A DNA stretch of 64,000 nt from Brevibacillus sp042683565 (GCF_042683565.1 NZ_JBHUJW010000021.1:62001-126000); one strand, 5' to 3'; counted from the stretch's first letter, positions 16,977 to 24,500 are shown. Numbers and translations: made by a program. The notes: generated by a model from the sequence alone, not told the origin.

Positions 16977-18131
16977 ATGAGGCAAAGGAAACGAAACAGA
17001 GACCACGCCAGTTACCTAGCGGATGCCATGTTTTACTGGATTTCCACATTGGTCAGTATTGACGCGGGGATGGCTGTCCTCCTTCAAGCATGCGGTATCA
17101 TCGCGATCCAGTGGACAGCTATTGTGGGATTGGCCGTTTGCGCGGCTGTCAGCTGGACGGTTTATATTCTGCACAAGCGTTATCTGTTTCCAGAGACGTA
17201 TACGCTCCATGCTTCTGCTTTTTTGGGAATATGCCTGCTCCTGTTTTTTTGCCTGTACAATCCGCAGGAGTTCAGCGGCTTGTGGACCGTCTTTATTCTC
17301 TATCCGTTTTATCTCAGCTTCTTTTACGACCGGGCTGTCTTGTTCATGTGGGGGGCAGCCAGCTACCTGCTCTACGCCTTCAGCCTGGATTGGGGGAAGA
17401 GCGGGGTGTTTAGCATGGACGACTTTTTCCACCTGACACTCGCGGCGGCAAGTGCCATTTGCACGTGGATCGGCTATTGCTCCCTCCAGAAGCGGATGGG
17501 AGAAGCCAGGGCAGCTACGGAAGAGCACAATCGCGAGTATGCCATTACCCTGCTCAATACGCTGGTCCCGATCGTGGAGCGGAAAACGCAGACGAGCAGC
17601 CGGGAGATCGAGCAGATGAGCCGGCTGATCAAACGCATGCTGCGCGAGTTCCCCCAGGAGCAGGTGAGCGACTGGGAGATCAAGCTGCTCTCCCTGCTGC
17701 ACTACGTCAGCCGCATCAAATTCCCGGACTACGTGTTTGAGACGGATGAAAAGCTGACGGCCTTTGAATACCAGATTATTCAGGAGCATTGCCAGTTCGG
17801 CTACGAAATGTTCAGGGACGAGCCGGCTTTTGCCCGCGTAGTCCGCGCCCTGCAAGATCATCACGAGCGCTTTGACGGGTCCGGGTATCCGAAAAAGCTG
17901 AAAGGCAACGACATCATCTTGCTGGCGCAAATACTGGGAATCGTCGAGAGCTTTCTGGCGATGACCACGACAAGAACGTACCGGCAGACCGCCACGATCG
18001 AAGAAGCCTTTGAGGAAATCTGCACGATGGCCGGGACGACGTTCGACGAGAAGGTGGTCAAGGCGTTCGTCAAATCGGTGCAGATCCATTCCCCCACGAG
18101 AGTGTCGAACGTTCCTCCCATGGTGGGGTAG
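16977..18131 (+). CDS. Membrane protein with degenerate HD-GYP domain
   Basis: A 384-residue protein. Residues 1-170 carry about six hydrophobic helices, followed by an HD-GYP-like domain. The GYP half is well kept (DHHERFDGSGYPKKLKG, His295-His296), but the metal-binding half is not: the canonical LHDIGKI is LHYVSRI here (His242-Tyr243), and the usual DVFDAL is VESFLAM. Active HD-GYP proteins hydrolyse cyclic di-GMP; this one has lost key ligands and is more likely a binding or scaffolding protein. It begins 40 bases after the response regulator and probably belongs to that operon, ending at the terminator at 18165. Confidence 0.75.
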   Translation: MRQRKRNRDHASYLADAMFYWISTLVSIDAGMAVLLQACGIIAIQWTAIVGLAVCAAVSWTVYILHKRYLFPETYTLHASAFLGICLLLFFCLYNPQEFSGLWTVFILYPFYLSFFYDRAVLFMWGAASYLLYAFSLDWGKSGVFSMDDFFHLTLAAASAICTWIGYCSLQKRMGEARAATEEHNREYAITLLNTLVPIVERKTQTSSREIEQMSRLIKRMLREFPQEQVSDWEIKLLSLLHYVSRIKFPDYVFETDEKLTAFEYQIIQEHCQFGYEMFRDEPAFARVVRALQDHHERFDGSGYPKKLKGNDIILLAQILGIVESFLAMTTTRTYRQTATIEEAFEEICTMAGTTFDEKVVKAFVKSVQIHSPTRVSNVPPMVG

Positions 18132-18164
18132 TTTTATGGGCGGCCAACTGAATCCGACTGACCA

Positions 18165-18196
18165 AAATACTGCTTGCGAAAAGCAGTATTTTTTTT
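18165..18196 (+). terminator. Terminator of the two-component operon
   Basis: AAATACTGCTT / AAGCAGTATTT has a 5-base loop and is followed by a T-run. It separates the signalling genes from the SipW/TasA cluster. Confidence 0.9.
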
Positions 18197-18199
18197 GCT

Positions 18200-18323
18200 C
18201 TCTCATCCTTCCTCCTCCTTCAGTATGAGAAGCCGTCCGTCTGGCGGTTGAAAATCTTCCACCTTTCAAGCTGGCATAGTCCCTCCGACGATGGAAGATA
18301 CAGGGGGGCGAACCTCGTACAAT
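18200..18323 (+). promoter_or_regulatory. Promoter region A of the SipW/TasA cluster
   Basis: It contains CTCTCATCCT (18200-18209) and CTTCAGTATGAG (18218-18229), which recur before two later units; the inverted repeat ATCTTCCA/TGGAAGAT (18254-18261, 18292-18299); and a weak match to the CCTGATGNAGGA element (CCGACGATGGAAG from 18285), 33 bases before TACAAT (18318-18323). The -35 position has no consensus. Transcription from here would give a leader of about 14 bases. Confidence 0.45.
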
Positions 18324-18343
18324 GAGGGAAAGAGGTGAACGGT

Positions 18344-18901
18344 GTGGGAATCGTCTGGACAAAGCGTATAGGTCTTCTGTTACTGGCCCTTATTTTCATC
18401 TTGAATCTCTTTCTGTACGCAAGCAGCTATTGGAATGCCGATCGCATCCCCGGGATGGGCAACTGGAGAGTGCTCTCCGTCCTGACGGGCAGTATGTCTC
18501 CTGCGATCAACGCTGGCGATATGGTGGTCGTCACCCGGTACGCGAGCGCTGTTCCCCAGCCAGGCGATATCGTCACATTTTGGAAGGATGATCAGACGAG
18601 GTCTCTGATTACGCACCGCGTCGTCCAGCGGCTGGAAAACGGCTATCTGCAAACCAAAGGCGATGCCAATCAGGAAGCGGATGGCGGCTGGACAGCTCCA
18701 GGCAGGCTGGTGGGGAAAGTCGTCTTTACCATTCCGTTCGCGGCGGCCCTGCAGCAGTTTTTCAAAGAGCCGCTTGTCATGGCGGTGATTTTCGCAGGAT
18801 TTGTAACCTATTTGGTCTATACACAGCGCCGGGCTGGCAGCAGGCAGGACAGTCAGCCAGCATCGCTTCAAACCGAGAAGATTGAGGGGGAACGATCATG
18901 A
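18344..18901 (+). CDS. sipW: SipW-type signal peptidase I (copy 1)
   Basis: A 185-residue signal peptidase of the ER/archaeal type used for TasA-like precursors. Helix 1 spans residues 8-26, the catalytic Ser is Ser50 in TGSMSP, the catalytic His is His91 in ITHRV (not Lys as in ordinary SipS-type enzymes), Asp residues follow in KGDANQEAD, and a second helix is near residues 145-165. GTG at 18344 is chosen because GAGGTG lies 6 bases upstream; the GTG three codons earlier overlaps that site. Its stop overlaps the next start (ATGA), which couples it to the beta-helix TasA-like protein, probably its substrate. Confidence 0.88.
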   Translation: MGIVWTKRIGLLLLALIFILNLFLYASSYWNADRIPGMGNWRVLSVLTGSMSPAINAGDMVVVTRYASAVPQPGDIVTFWKDDQTRSLITHRVVQRLENGYLQTKGDANQEADGGWTAPGRLVGKVVFTIPFAAALQQFFKEPLVMAVIFAGFVTYLVYTQRRAGSRQDSQPASLQTEKIEGERS

Positions 18902-20223
18902 AGTGGGAACAGGTGAAAAACTGGCCGTGGAAGCGGGTCATCTTGGGGACGGCATTCATCTCTTCGATCGCGGTGAGCACCAGCTTTGGCACATACGCGT
19001 ATTTTACGAGTCAGGCAGATGAATCGACGACATTCGCTGCAGGGAGATTGGAGATCAAGCTGGACGGCGAGACGCACGCGACATTTCAGGCGGAAGGGCA
19101 TGAGAAGTTCATGCCGGGTGTTCGGATGACCAAGACGATCAGCGTCGAAAACAACAGCGACGTGCCTGTGAAGTACGCGCTCCTGGCGAACAAGGCCGAC
19201 GGAGATGACGTCGTGTACGACCAGCTGGTGGTGGAGATTCGCCGGACCAGCGACGACGAGCTGATCTATCACGGACGTGTCAGCACCTTGACACAGGCGA
19301 ATGTTGTCATTCCGGAACTGGATAAAGGCGAGCGGGATCAACTGGAATATACGGTCTATTTGCCGGAGAGCACGGGCAACGAAGTGCAGGAAAAGGCGGC
19401 AGAGGTCAGCTTCGGCTTCCTCGCGACCCAGCAGGAGAACGGCGACTACTTTGCCCAGAGCGGTCCCGTCATGACGTTCACGCCGGATGATCTAAGCGGC
19501 AAGAAGCTGCTCGACACGATGAAGCTGGCGGAGCGGATCGGAGAAGAGGAAAGCGCGAAGCAAAAGGACGGTGCGGCAGCCAAAGGAATGACCTTTGTGC
19601 TGGCGGCTGGCTCATACGATCTGGGCGGGCTGGATCTGCCCAGGAACATCACGTGGAAAGCAGCCCCGGGACAGGAAGGCAAAGTCGTCGTGCGAGCCGA
19701 CGAACTGTCGGTGGAGGATGTCTCCTTTGACGGAATCCGCTTTGAAGGCAGCGGTACAGGTTTGCTGGTCGGCTCCAACGTGAGCTTCCGAAACTGCACC
19801 TTTGGCAGCGGGTTCTCCGAGGCGATTCGCACGGCGGGGGCGAGCGAAAACTCCGCAGATGCAGACAGCGCTGCCGAAAACGGCAAATACCTCGAAGGCT
19901 TGACGGTGAAAGACAGCGTCTTTGAAGGAGCAGATCAGGCGATCGTACTCGATCAGACCATCAAGGCCGTATTGATCGCCGGCAATACGTTCAAAGGCGG
20001 CAATCATGCGGTCGTCATCGCCAATGACAAGGAGTCGCAGGTCCAGATTGTCGACAACCATTTCGCCAAAGTCGGCCAATACGCGGTGGACAGCGGCGGA
20101 GTCCGGGTAGGTGATGGCATTGACGGATTTAAGGAGATCGCGGGAGAAGACAAGGAGACGAAGGAGCTGGCTCTCCATTTGTACAAGGCAGATGTATACC
20201 TGGAAAACAACGTCTATGAGTGA
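18898..20223 (+). CDS. TasA-like domain fused to a parallel beta-helix
   Basis: A 441-residue secreted protein. The N-terminus is a SipW-type signal (hydrophobic 13-31, then TYAYFTS) followed by the TasA/camelysin signature TFAAGRLEIKL and an immunoglobulin-like domain to about residue 180 with paired-strand text (TKTISVENNSDVPVKYALLA). From about residue 215 to the end the sequence becomes right-handed beta-helix coils (LSVEDVSFDGIRFEG, VSFRNCTFGSGFSE, LTVKDSVFEGADQAIVL, VLIAGNTFKGGNHAVVIAND, VQIVDNHFAKVGQYAV), the fold of pectate-lyase-like adhesins. No polysaccharide-cleaving catalytic set is evident. I infer a surface-fibre or adhesin component. It overlaps the next gene by 8 bases. Confidence 0.75.
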   Translation: MKWEQVKNWPWKRVILGTAFISSIAVSTSFGTYAYFTSQADESTTFAAGRLEIKLDGETHATFQAEGHEKFMPGVRMTKTISVENNSDVPVKYALLANKADGDDVVYDQLVVEIRRTSDDELIYHGRVSTLTQANVVIPELDKGERDQLEYTVYLPESTGNEVQEKAAEVSFGFLATQQENGDYFAQSGPVMTFTPDDLSGKKLLDTMKLAERIGEEESAKQKDGAAAKGMTFVLAAGSYDLGGLDLPRNITWKAAPGQEGKVVVRADELSVEDVSFDGIRFEGSGTGLLVGSNVSFRNCTFGSGFSEAIRTAGASENSADADSAAENGKYLEGLTVKDSVFEGADQAIVLDQTIKAVLIAGNTFKGGNHAVVIANDKESQVQIVDNHFAKVGQYAVDSGGVRVGDGIDGFKEIAGEDKETKELALHLYKADVYLENNVYE

Positions 20224-20881
20224 TGAGCAAAAGGAGTGGTCGAGGACGCGCACGCGGTCGAGAGCGCGTATCGCCCCGCTCCGTGATCAGATCATCGGCA
20301 GCGTTTTTCTGCTCGGGCTCGCGCTGTCCTTTTGGGGACAGAGCGATACGACGTACAGCTGGATGTGGCAGGAAGCGAGGGACGCCGGACACGAGTTTGC
20401 AGTCGGCCTCCTCGACATTTCCAGCAGCAGCTTCGGCAGCGAGTGGAAGGTTATGCAGGGCGGCAATCAGGTGGTGGACCTGGCGAAGATGATCCCCGGA
20501 GACGCCCGGCAAATCAAGGCGACCCTCTCCAAAGGGGCCAGTGACCTGGACTTTTTTTACAAGATCATCGCGCGTGTAAAGGACAGCGGAACGCCTGGCG
20601 CGGCTCAAAAACTGGAGGAAGTGCTGCGCATCCGGATCACGGAGGGCACCCAGGAAGTGTACGATGGTCTGGTGAAGGACTTGCATCAGGAGCAGCCGGG
20701 AATCGCTCGCCCCAATGGGACTGAGGGCGAGTTTTCGGCGAGTGAGGGAGACAAAACGTTTTTCATTACGGTGTATTTGCCAGCAGAAGGCGTCGACCAC
20801 GGCTATCAGTCGCTGCAAGGTGAGCTGGAGCTGCGCTTTTTGGCGAAGCAGGCGACACCGAATGCGATCTTCGCGGAGTAA
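20216..20881 (+). CDS. TasA/camelysin-like secreted protein (221 aa)
   Basis: A 221-residue protein with a very basic N-tail (RTRTRSRARIAPLRDQ), one hydrophobic helix around residues 25-40, then TYSWMWQEARDAGHEFAVGLLDI. That segment aligns with the GTYAWF...FAAGTLDM region of TasA relatives, placing it in the SipW-substrate family although its signal region is atypical and the spacing differs. The remainder is beta-rich with a K/D/E-containing C-terminus (ELELRFLAKQATPN). The ATG overlaps the upstream stop, with only a weak GGAAAA site, so translational coupling is likely. Role inferred: minor fibre subunit or anchor. Confidence 0.65.
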   Translation: MSDEQKEWSRTRTRSRARIAPLRDQIIGSVFLLGLALSFWGQSDTTYSWMWQEARDAGHEFAVGLLDISSSSFGSEWKVMQGGNQVVDLAKMIPGDARQIKATLSKGASDLDFFYKIIARVKDSGTPGAAQKLEEVLRIRITEGTQEVYDGLVKDLHQEQPGIARPNGTEGEFSASEGDKTFFITVYLPAEGVDHGYQSLQGELELRFLAKQATPNAIFAE

Positions 20882-20893
20882 GGGGGGAGTGAC

Positions 20894-21775
20894 TTGAAAA
20901 AACTGGCGATGGTGCTGGTGACGGCGGCATTGATGCTGCAGCTGGCGCCTCTGGATGAAACACTCTCCTTTTTGACCAGTGAAAAGAAGCAGGTATCCCC
21001 CGTATCAACGGGCAGCAATGAAGACGTCTTCGTGACCGACACCAGTCAGATCGTTTTGAAGACAAAGGTAGAGAAGCGGATCAAGATCAGGCGCACGGTG
21101 AATGCGGACGGTTCTTCCTCCCAGACGACAGACAGCAGCCTTTCCGTGGCGAATGGCGTCCAGCGCGTGGTGTTTGTGCCTCAGCGGGAATTTTTGGATT
21201 TGAACGAGGCCAATATTACGGTAACAGGCGAGGCAGCGAGCGAGGTCACCATTCAGCGCATATACGGCGAAAAGGACGGGAAAGAGATCGTTTTTGAGGT
21301 GGCGCACAGCTACCAGAAAGCAAGGGGCAAACGAAAAAGCGAAACGGAGCGCGGCGAGCTGCACGTGACGGCGCTGGGCGGTTTTTACTCCCTGACGATC
21401 CCGTTGACGCTAAGCACGTCATACAATGAGTCGACGAGTGTGACGGAGGAAGCGGCGCCGAGCCAGCCGAATCAGCCTGGCACGCCGGCAAACCCGGGGA
21501 CGACACCGGGCACGCCTGCGACGCCAGCAGATTCTGGCTCCACGCCGCACACACCCGACACCCCCGACCCGGAAGGCAACACGACGGCACCTGCACAGCC
21601 GCCGTCACCTGGAGCGGATACACCGGCCACGCCATCGACAGACCCGAGCGGCCCGGCACCGCCAGCTCCAGCGGCTTCGGGAGGTTCATCGGCTCCCGAC
21701 ACGCAGGAGTCGACGCCATCCGGTTCCCCAAGTACCCCGGGAGAACCGTCTGCGGGCGCACCGGCTTCGCTGTGA
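20894..21775 (+). CDS. Secreted protein with Pro/Thr/Ser-rich tail
   Basis: A 293-residue protein starting at TTG with a strong GGGGGGAG site. Residues 1-18 form a signal-like helix with little charge (LAMVLVTAALMLQLAPL); residues 40-175 are a compact charged beta domain without a family I recognise; residues 185-293 are low-complexity Pro/Thr/Ser/Gly/Ala (NPGTTPGTPATPAD, TPHTPDTPDPEGN), typical of a wall-spanning or glycosylated stalk. There is no LPXTG motif or C-terminal anchor. It is last in the four-gene unit 18344-21775 and likely supports or links the fibres. Confidence 0.65.
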   Translation: MKKLAMVLVTAALMLQLAPLDETLSFLTSEKKQVSPVSTGSNEDVFVTDTSQIVLKTKVEKRIKIRRTVNADGSSSQTTDSSLSVANGVQRVVFVPQREFLDLNEANITVTGEAASEVTIQRIYGEKDGKEIVFEVAHSYQKARGKRKSETERGELHVTALGGFYSLTIPLTLSTSYNESTSVTEEAAPSQPNQPGTPANPGTTPGTPATPADSGSTPHTPDTPDPEGNTTAPAQPPSPGADTPATPSTDPSGPAPPAPAASGGSSAPDTQESTPSGSPSTPGEPSAGAPASL

Positions 21776-21815
21776 GCTGACCGGTCGCGTGGCCGCACAA
21801 AATACCCCATATTTG

Positions 21816-21858
21816 CCCGGCGGACGGGGGTTAGTCCCGATGTTCGCCGGGTCTTTTT
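21816..21858 (+). terminator. Terminator of the first TasA-like unit
   Basis: CCCGGCGGA / TTCGCCGGG with an inner GGGG...CCC pairing, followed by TCTTTTT. Confidence 0.8.
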
Positions 21859-21887
21859 ATGGCAGAACAGCCGGAAAGGAGTAGATG

Positions 21888-21981
21888 CTCTCATCCTGAA
21901 GTATAGGACAACAATCCACCGTTTCGGTTTAGACAAATTCCCCTGATGGAGGAAGCCGCTCATTCCTAAAAAACATACAAT
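21888..21981 (+). promoter_or_regulatory. Promoter region B with shared elements
   Basis: CTCTCATCCT (21888-21897) is followed by AAGTATAGG. The second shared element, ATTCCCCTGATGGAGGAAG (21937-21955), lies with its CCTGATG 34 bases upstream of TACAAT (21976-21981), a good -10 hexamer. The -35 position is poor, so an activator bound at the element is a reasonable inference. It drives the 252-residue TasA-like gene. Confidence 0.5.
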
Positions 21982-22049
21982 TATGAATAATGAGGAGCGA
22001 ACACTGGCTTTGATTTCAGTACAGCTACCGCTGAAGAAGGGGGATAGGA

Positions 22050-22808
22050 ATGAACGTAAAAAAACAATTGGCGTTATCGCTGGCATCCGTGGGGATCGGG
22101 GCAGCCTTGCTTGGCGGAGGTACATATGCGTGGTTTAGCAGTACGGCGTCGATCAGCGACAACACGTTTGCGGCAGGCACGCTGGATATGGAAGTAGCGG
22201 CGGTCAACGGATATCAAATGAAGTTTGATCTGCAAGGCTTAAAGCCTGGCGATTATATGACCAGGCGCTTTGATATAAAAAATACGGGGTCACTGGATAT
22301 CAAGGAAGTATTGCTGCAACTGAACTTCAACCCGGAAACCGACTTCAGTGAGGGAACGGACCCGGACGGCCATGTAAACATCAACGATGCTGCGGGGAAA
22401 AAGGCAAGTGCTCTGGACTATCTCAGCCAGTTTGAATTTCAGTTTTTCAAGACAGAAGCAGAATCTCCCTACACGACGAGCGATATGGATCTGTTGAAGC
22501 AGCTCAAGTGGCGGTTGGGGAAAAATACCGTCACCTTGCGTGATCTGTATGAGCTGACGCAAACGGAGCGGATTGACATAGCCTATCGAAATCTGTTGAA
22601 TCCGAAGTCTGGAAGCGATGCAGCAGATGATGATCAAATCGAAATGAAAATCGGTTTTATCAATAATGAACAAAAAAATCCGGATGGAACATACGTCCAG
22701 AACAAGTATCAGGGGGATTCCATCAAGATTTCCTTTGATCTGGAAGCGACACAGTGGGAAGGGATCAAGCGAGACAACGGCGACAAGCCAGCCATTATTG
22801 TAGATTAA
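22050..22808 (+). CDS. TasA/camelysin-like protein (252 aa)
   Basis: A 252-residue TasA-family precursor. The signal VKKQLALSLASVGIGAALLGG is followed by GTYAWFSSTASISDNTFAAGTLDM, directly comparable to the LVGGGTWAAF...TFASGTLDL region of B. subtilis TasA; SipW-type cleavage should occur near Ala27. The mature part has LKPGDYMTRRFDIKNTGSLDIKEVLLQLNF, a family beta domain, then an acidic region and QGDSIKISFDLEATQWEG. The family is also called camelysin/peptidase M73, but TasA acts as fibre protein and I see no convincing protease site. Alone between terminators, with GAAGGGGGA as ribosome site. Confidence 0.85.
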   Translation: MNVKKQLALSLASVGIGAALLGGGTYAWFSSTASISDNTFAAGTLDMEVAAVNGYQMKFDLQGLKPGDYMTRRFDIKNTGSLDIKEVLLQLNFNPETDFSEGTDPDGHVNINDAAGKKASALDYLSQFEFQFFKTEAESPYTTSDMDLLKQLKWRLGKNTVTLRDLYELTQTERIDIAYRNLLNPKSGSDAADDDQIEMKIGFINNEQKNPDGTYVQNKYQGDSIKISFDLEATQWEGIKRDNGDKPAIIVD

Positions 22809-22823
22809 ACAGGTTTTACGGAC

Positions 22824-22852
22824 AAGGCGGGGATGGATTCCCGCCTTTTTTT
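22824..22852 (+). terminator. Terminator after the 252-aa TasA-like gene
   Basis: AAGGCGGG / CCCGCC with an 8-base loop and T7. Confidence 0.85.
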
Positions 22853-22952
22853 CGTGAAAACCATCCCGGCTTTTTTCCGGAAGGGGGGTGCGGCCGCTTG
22901 CTGCCAGCAAAACAGCCAGATCGTCGTCTGCCTCAACGAAATGGATGACAAG

Positions 22953-23068
22953 CTCTCATCCTTCAGAATGAGGCGGATGAATCGGTTGGTTGTATACGCA
23001 AATACTACCGGCATTTCGGGATATTCACCCTGATGCAGGAAGTTGAGATTTCAGGAAATTCGTAAAAT
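22953..23068 (+). promoter_or_regulatory. Promoter region C with shared elements
   Basis: This lies in the 320-bp gap 22809-23128. CTCTCATCCTTCAGAATGAG (22953-22972) repeats the first element; CTCAT and ATGAG also pair as an inverted repeat. ATTCACCCTGATGCAGGAAG (23023-23042) repeats the second, with CCTGATG exactly 34 bases before TAAAAT (23063-23068). The two elements are 70 bases apart here and 49 in region B, a difference of about two helical turns. The rest of the gap shows nothing else. Confidence 0.5.
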
Positions 23069-23128
23069 GAAAACTGTGAACGGCACGATAACAAGCCGAA
23101 CAGAAGGAAAGTGAGGGATTGAAAAATT

Positions 23129-23662
23129 GTGGTTTACTTCAAAAAAGCAATATCGATATTAACCACGCTGCTCCTGGTACTCGTGATCTCCCTCTGCAGC
23201 TTCCTCTTCATCGGAAAGATGAATGGTGGAAAGACCGAACTTTTTGGGAATGAAATCATGGTTGTACTGAGCGGATCGATGTCACCGACCTTTGATACGG
23301 GAAGCATCGTTGCCGTGAAGCCAGTGCCTTTTTCCGAGATTCACAAAGGCGATATCGTCACCTTCGAGGATCTGGAAAAACGGACCATTACCCACCGTGT
23401 CATCGATATCGTCGATGGCAAGTTGATCACCAAGGGTGATGCGAACGATGGAAAAGACAGCGATCCGGTAACCGCCGACAGGGTGAAAGGAAAGGTACAA
23501 TACTCGGTTCCGTATATCGGATACTTCATCGAATTCGTGAAATCACCGACAGGCATGCTGATCTTCCTGGCTGGTCCCGGACTCTATCTCATGATCAGTC
23601 AAATATGGAAGCTCATGCGCATGATCAAGCAGCAAGAGGAACCCGCCAAGACACGAGCCTAA
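23129..23662 (+). CDS. sipW: SipW-type signal peptidase I (copy 2)
   Basis: A 177-residue ER-type signal peptidase: helix 1 at residues 7-28, Ser50 in LSGSMSPTFDTGSIV, His89 in ITHRVID, Asp residues in KGDANDGKDSDP, GKVQYSVPYIGYF and a C-terminal helix at about 138-158. The start is GTG, with AGTGAGGGA about 10 bases upstream. This copy is closer in layout to B. subtilis SipW, and it sits directly before a TasA-like gene as sipW does before tasA. It should release TasA-like precursors at the membrane. Confidence 0.88.
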   Translation: MVYFKKAISILTTLLLVLVISLCSFLFIGKMNGGKTELFGNEIMVVLSGSMSPTFDTGSIVAVKPVPFSEIHKGDIVTFEDLEKRTITHRVIDIVDGKLITKGDANDGKDSDPVTADRVKGKVQYSVPYIGYFIEFVKSPTGMLIFLAGPGLYLMISQIWKLMRMIKQQEEPAKTRA

Positions 23663-23669
23663 GCAGTCG

Positions 23670-23705
23670 ATTACCCGGCAGGGTGATTCCTTGGGGGTTG
23701 GTAAT
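23670..23705 (+). other. Inverted repeat between sipW copy 2 and the TasA-like gene
   Basis: ATTACC and GGTAAT pair across 24 bases in the 120-bp intergenic region. There is no T-run, so it is not a standard terminator; it could be an mRNA-stabilising stem before the highly expressed TasA-like gene. An AT-rich stretch (TTATATAAAA) follows and could hold an internal promoter. Confidence 0.3.
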
Positions 23706-23782
23706 AGGGTCAAGGGAATATCTGTTACCAAGCTTCGAGTCATCATACATGAACTTATATAAAAAATTGGGAGGAATTAGGA

Positions 23783-24391
23783 ATGAGCTTGAAAAAACAA
23801 TTCGCAGTAACACTGGCATCTGTAGGGTTGGGAGCAGCGCTGATCGGCGGAGGAACGTTCGCATGGTTCAACACAACAGCGAAAATCGAAGGCAACACAT
23901 TTGCTGCTGGTACAATGAAAATCGGGGCTACTCCAGCCTCCGCAGTATTCAACGTGTCTAACCTGAAACCAGGTGACTGGATGGAAAGAACCTTTGTAGT
24001 AGAAAACGAAGGCAGCATCAGTGTAGACAAACTGCTGATGAACATCGACTACACCATTAACGATGTTGACAACAACAATGGCGCGGAAGACTTCGATGAA
24101 AACCTGAAAGTGTATCTCCTGAAGAGCACCGATGAAAACATTCCGCTTCCACAACGCATTATCGTAAATCCAAACAACGGCAAAACGCTGAAAGAACTGA
24201 AAGCAATGGGCAAGCTGGACATCAGCAGCTGGTGGACTCAAAACTTCGACCTGAGACCTGGCGATAGCGACAAAATCTACGTAGGTATCGAATTTGTGAA
24301 CAAAAACGAAGACCAAAACCGTTTCCAGGGCGACGGAGTGAACCTCACATTCAACCTCGAAGGAACTCAAAAAGCTGGCGAACGCCGCTAA
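23783..24391 (+). CDS. TasA-like major fibre candidate (202 aa)
   Basis: A 202-residue TasA-family precursor with signal SLKKQFAVTLASVGLGAALIGG, then GTFAWFNTTAKIEGNTFAAGTMKI, VSNLKPGDWMERTFVVENEGSISVDKLLMNIDYTI, and a C-terminal strand GDGVNLTFNLEGTQKAGE. SipW-type cleavage should fall after Ala near residue 27. Codon choice differs from the neighbours: strongly biased to AAC, GAC, CTG, AAA and GAA, like metQ, the oppA-like gene and pstS here, which suggests high expression. Position after SipW copy 2, a GGGAGGAA site and that bias make it the best candidate for the main structural subunit. Confidence 0.87.
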   Translation: MSLKKQFAVTLASVGLGAALIGGGTFAWFNTTAKIEGNTFAAGTMKIGATPASAVFNVSNLKPGDWMERTFVVENEGSISVDKLLMNIDYTINDVDNNNGAEDFDENLKVYLLKSTDENIPLPQRIIVNPNNGKTLKELKAMGKLDISSWWTQNFDLRPGDSDKIYVGIEFVNKNEDQNRFQGDGVNLTFNLEGTQKAGERR

Positions 24392-24400
24392 TAGCAAGCA

Positions 24401-24428
24401 AAGGTGGGGAACTACTCCCCGCCTTTTC
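24401..24428 (+). terminator. Terminator after the TasA-like major gene
   Basis: AAGGTGGGG / CCCCGCCTT with one G-T pair and a short loop, followed by TTCG; an outer AGCAAAG/CTTTGCT pairing extends it. The U-tract is short. Confidence 0.65.
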
Positions 24429-24459
24429 GCTTTGCTTCGAGAAAAATAGCGAATCTCAA

Positions 24460-24500
24460 CCTGACGGAGGATTTACGATTCACAGCAAACCATTTATGAT
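24460..24500 (+). promoter_or_regulatory. Promoter region D with shared element
   Basis: CCTGACGGAGGA (24460-24471) matches the second shared element of regions B and C, and TATGAT (24495-24500) starts 35 bases downstream, nearly the same spacing. TTTACG (24472-24477) is a weak -35. The CTCTCATCCT element is not seen here. Confidence 0.45.

Noticed and set aside
20111..20215. Longer N-terminus for the 221-residue TasA-like protein
   Set aside because: It would overlap the beta-helix gene by over 100 bases with a basic low-complexity sequence; the ATG at 20216 fits the coupled arrangement and the hydrophobic helix position.
22050..24391. Camelysin (peptidase M73) protease function for the TasA-like proteins
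   Set aside because: The family label exists, but I see no metal-binding or catalytic motif, and the SipW context favours a structural role as for TasA.
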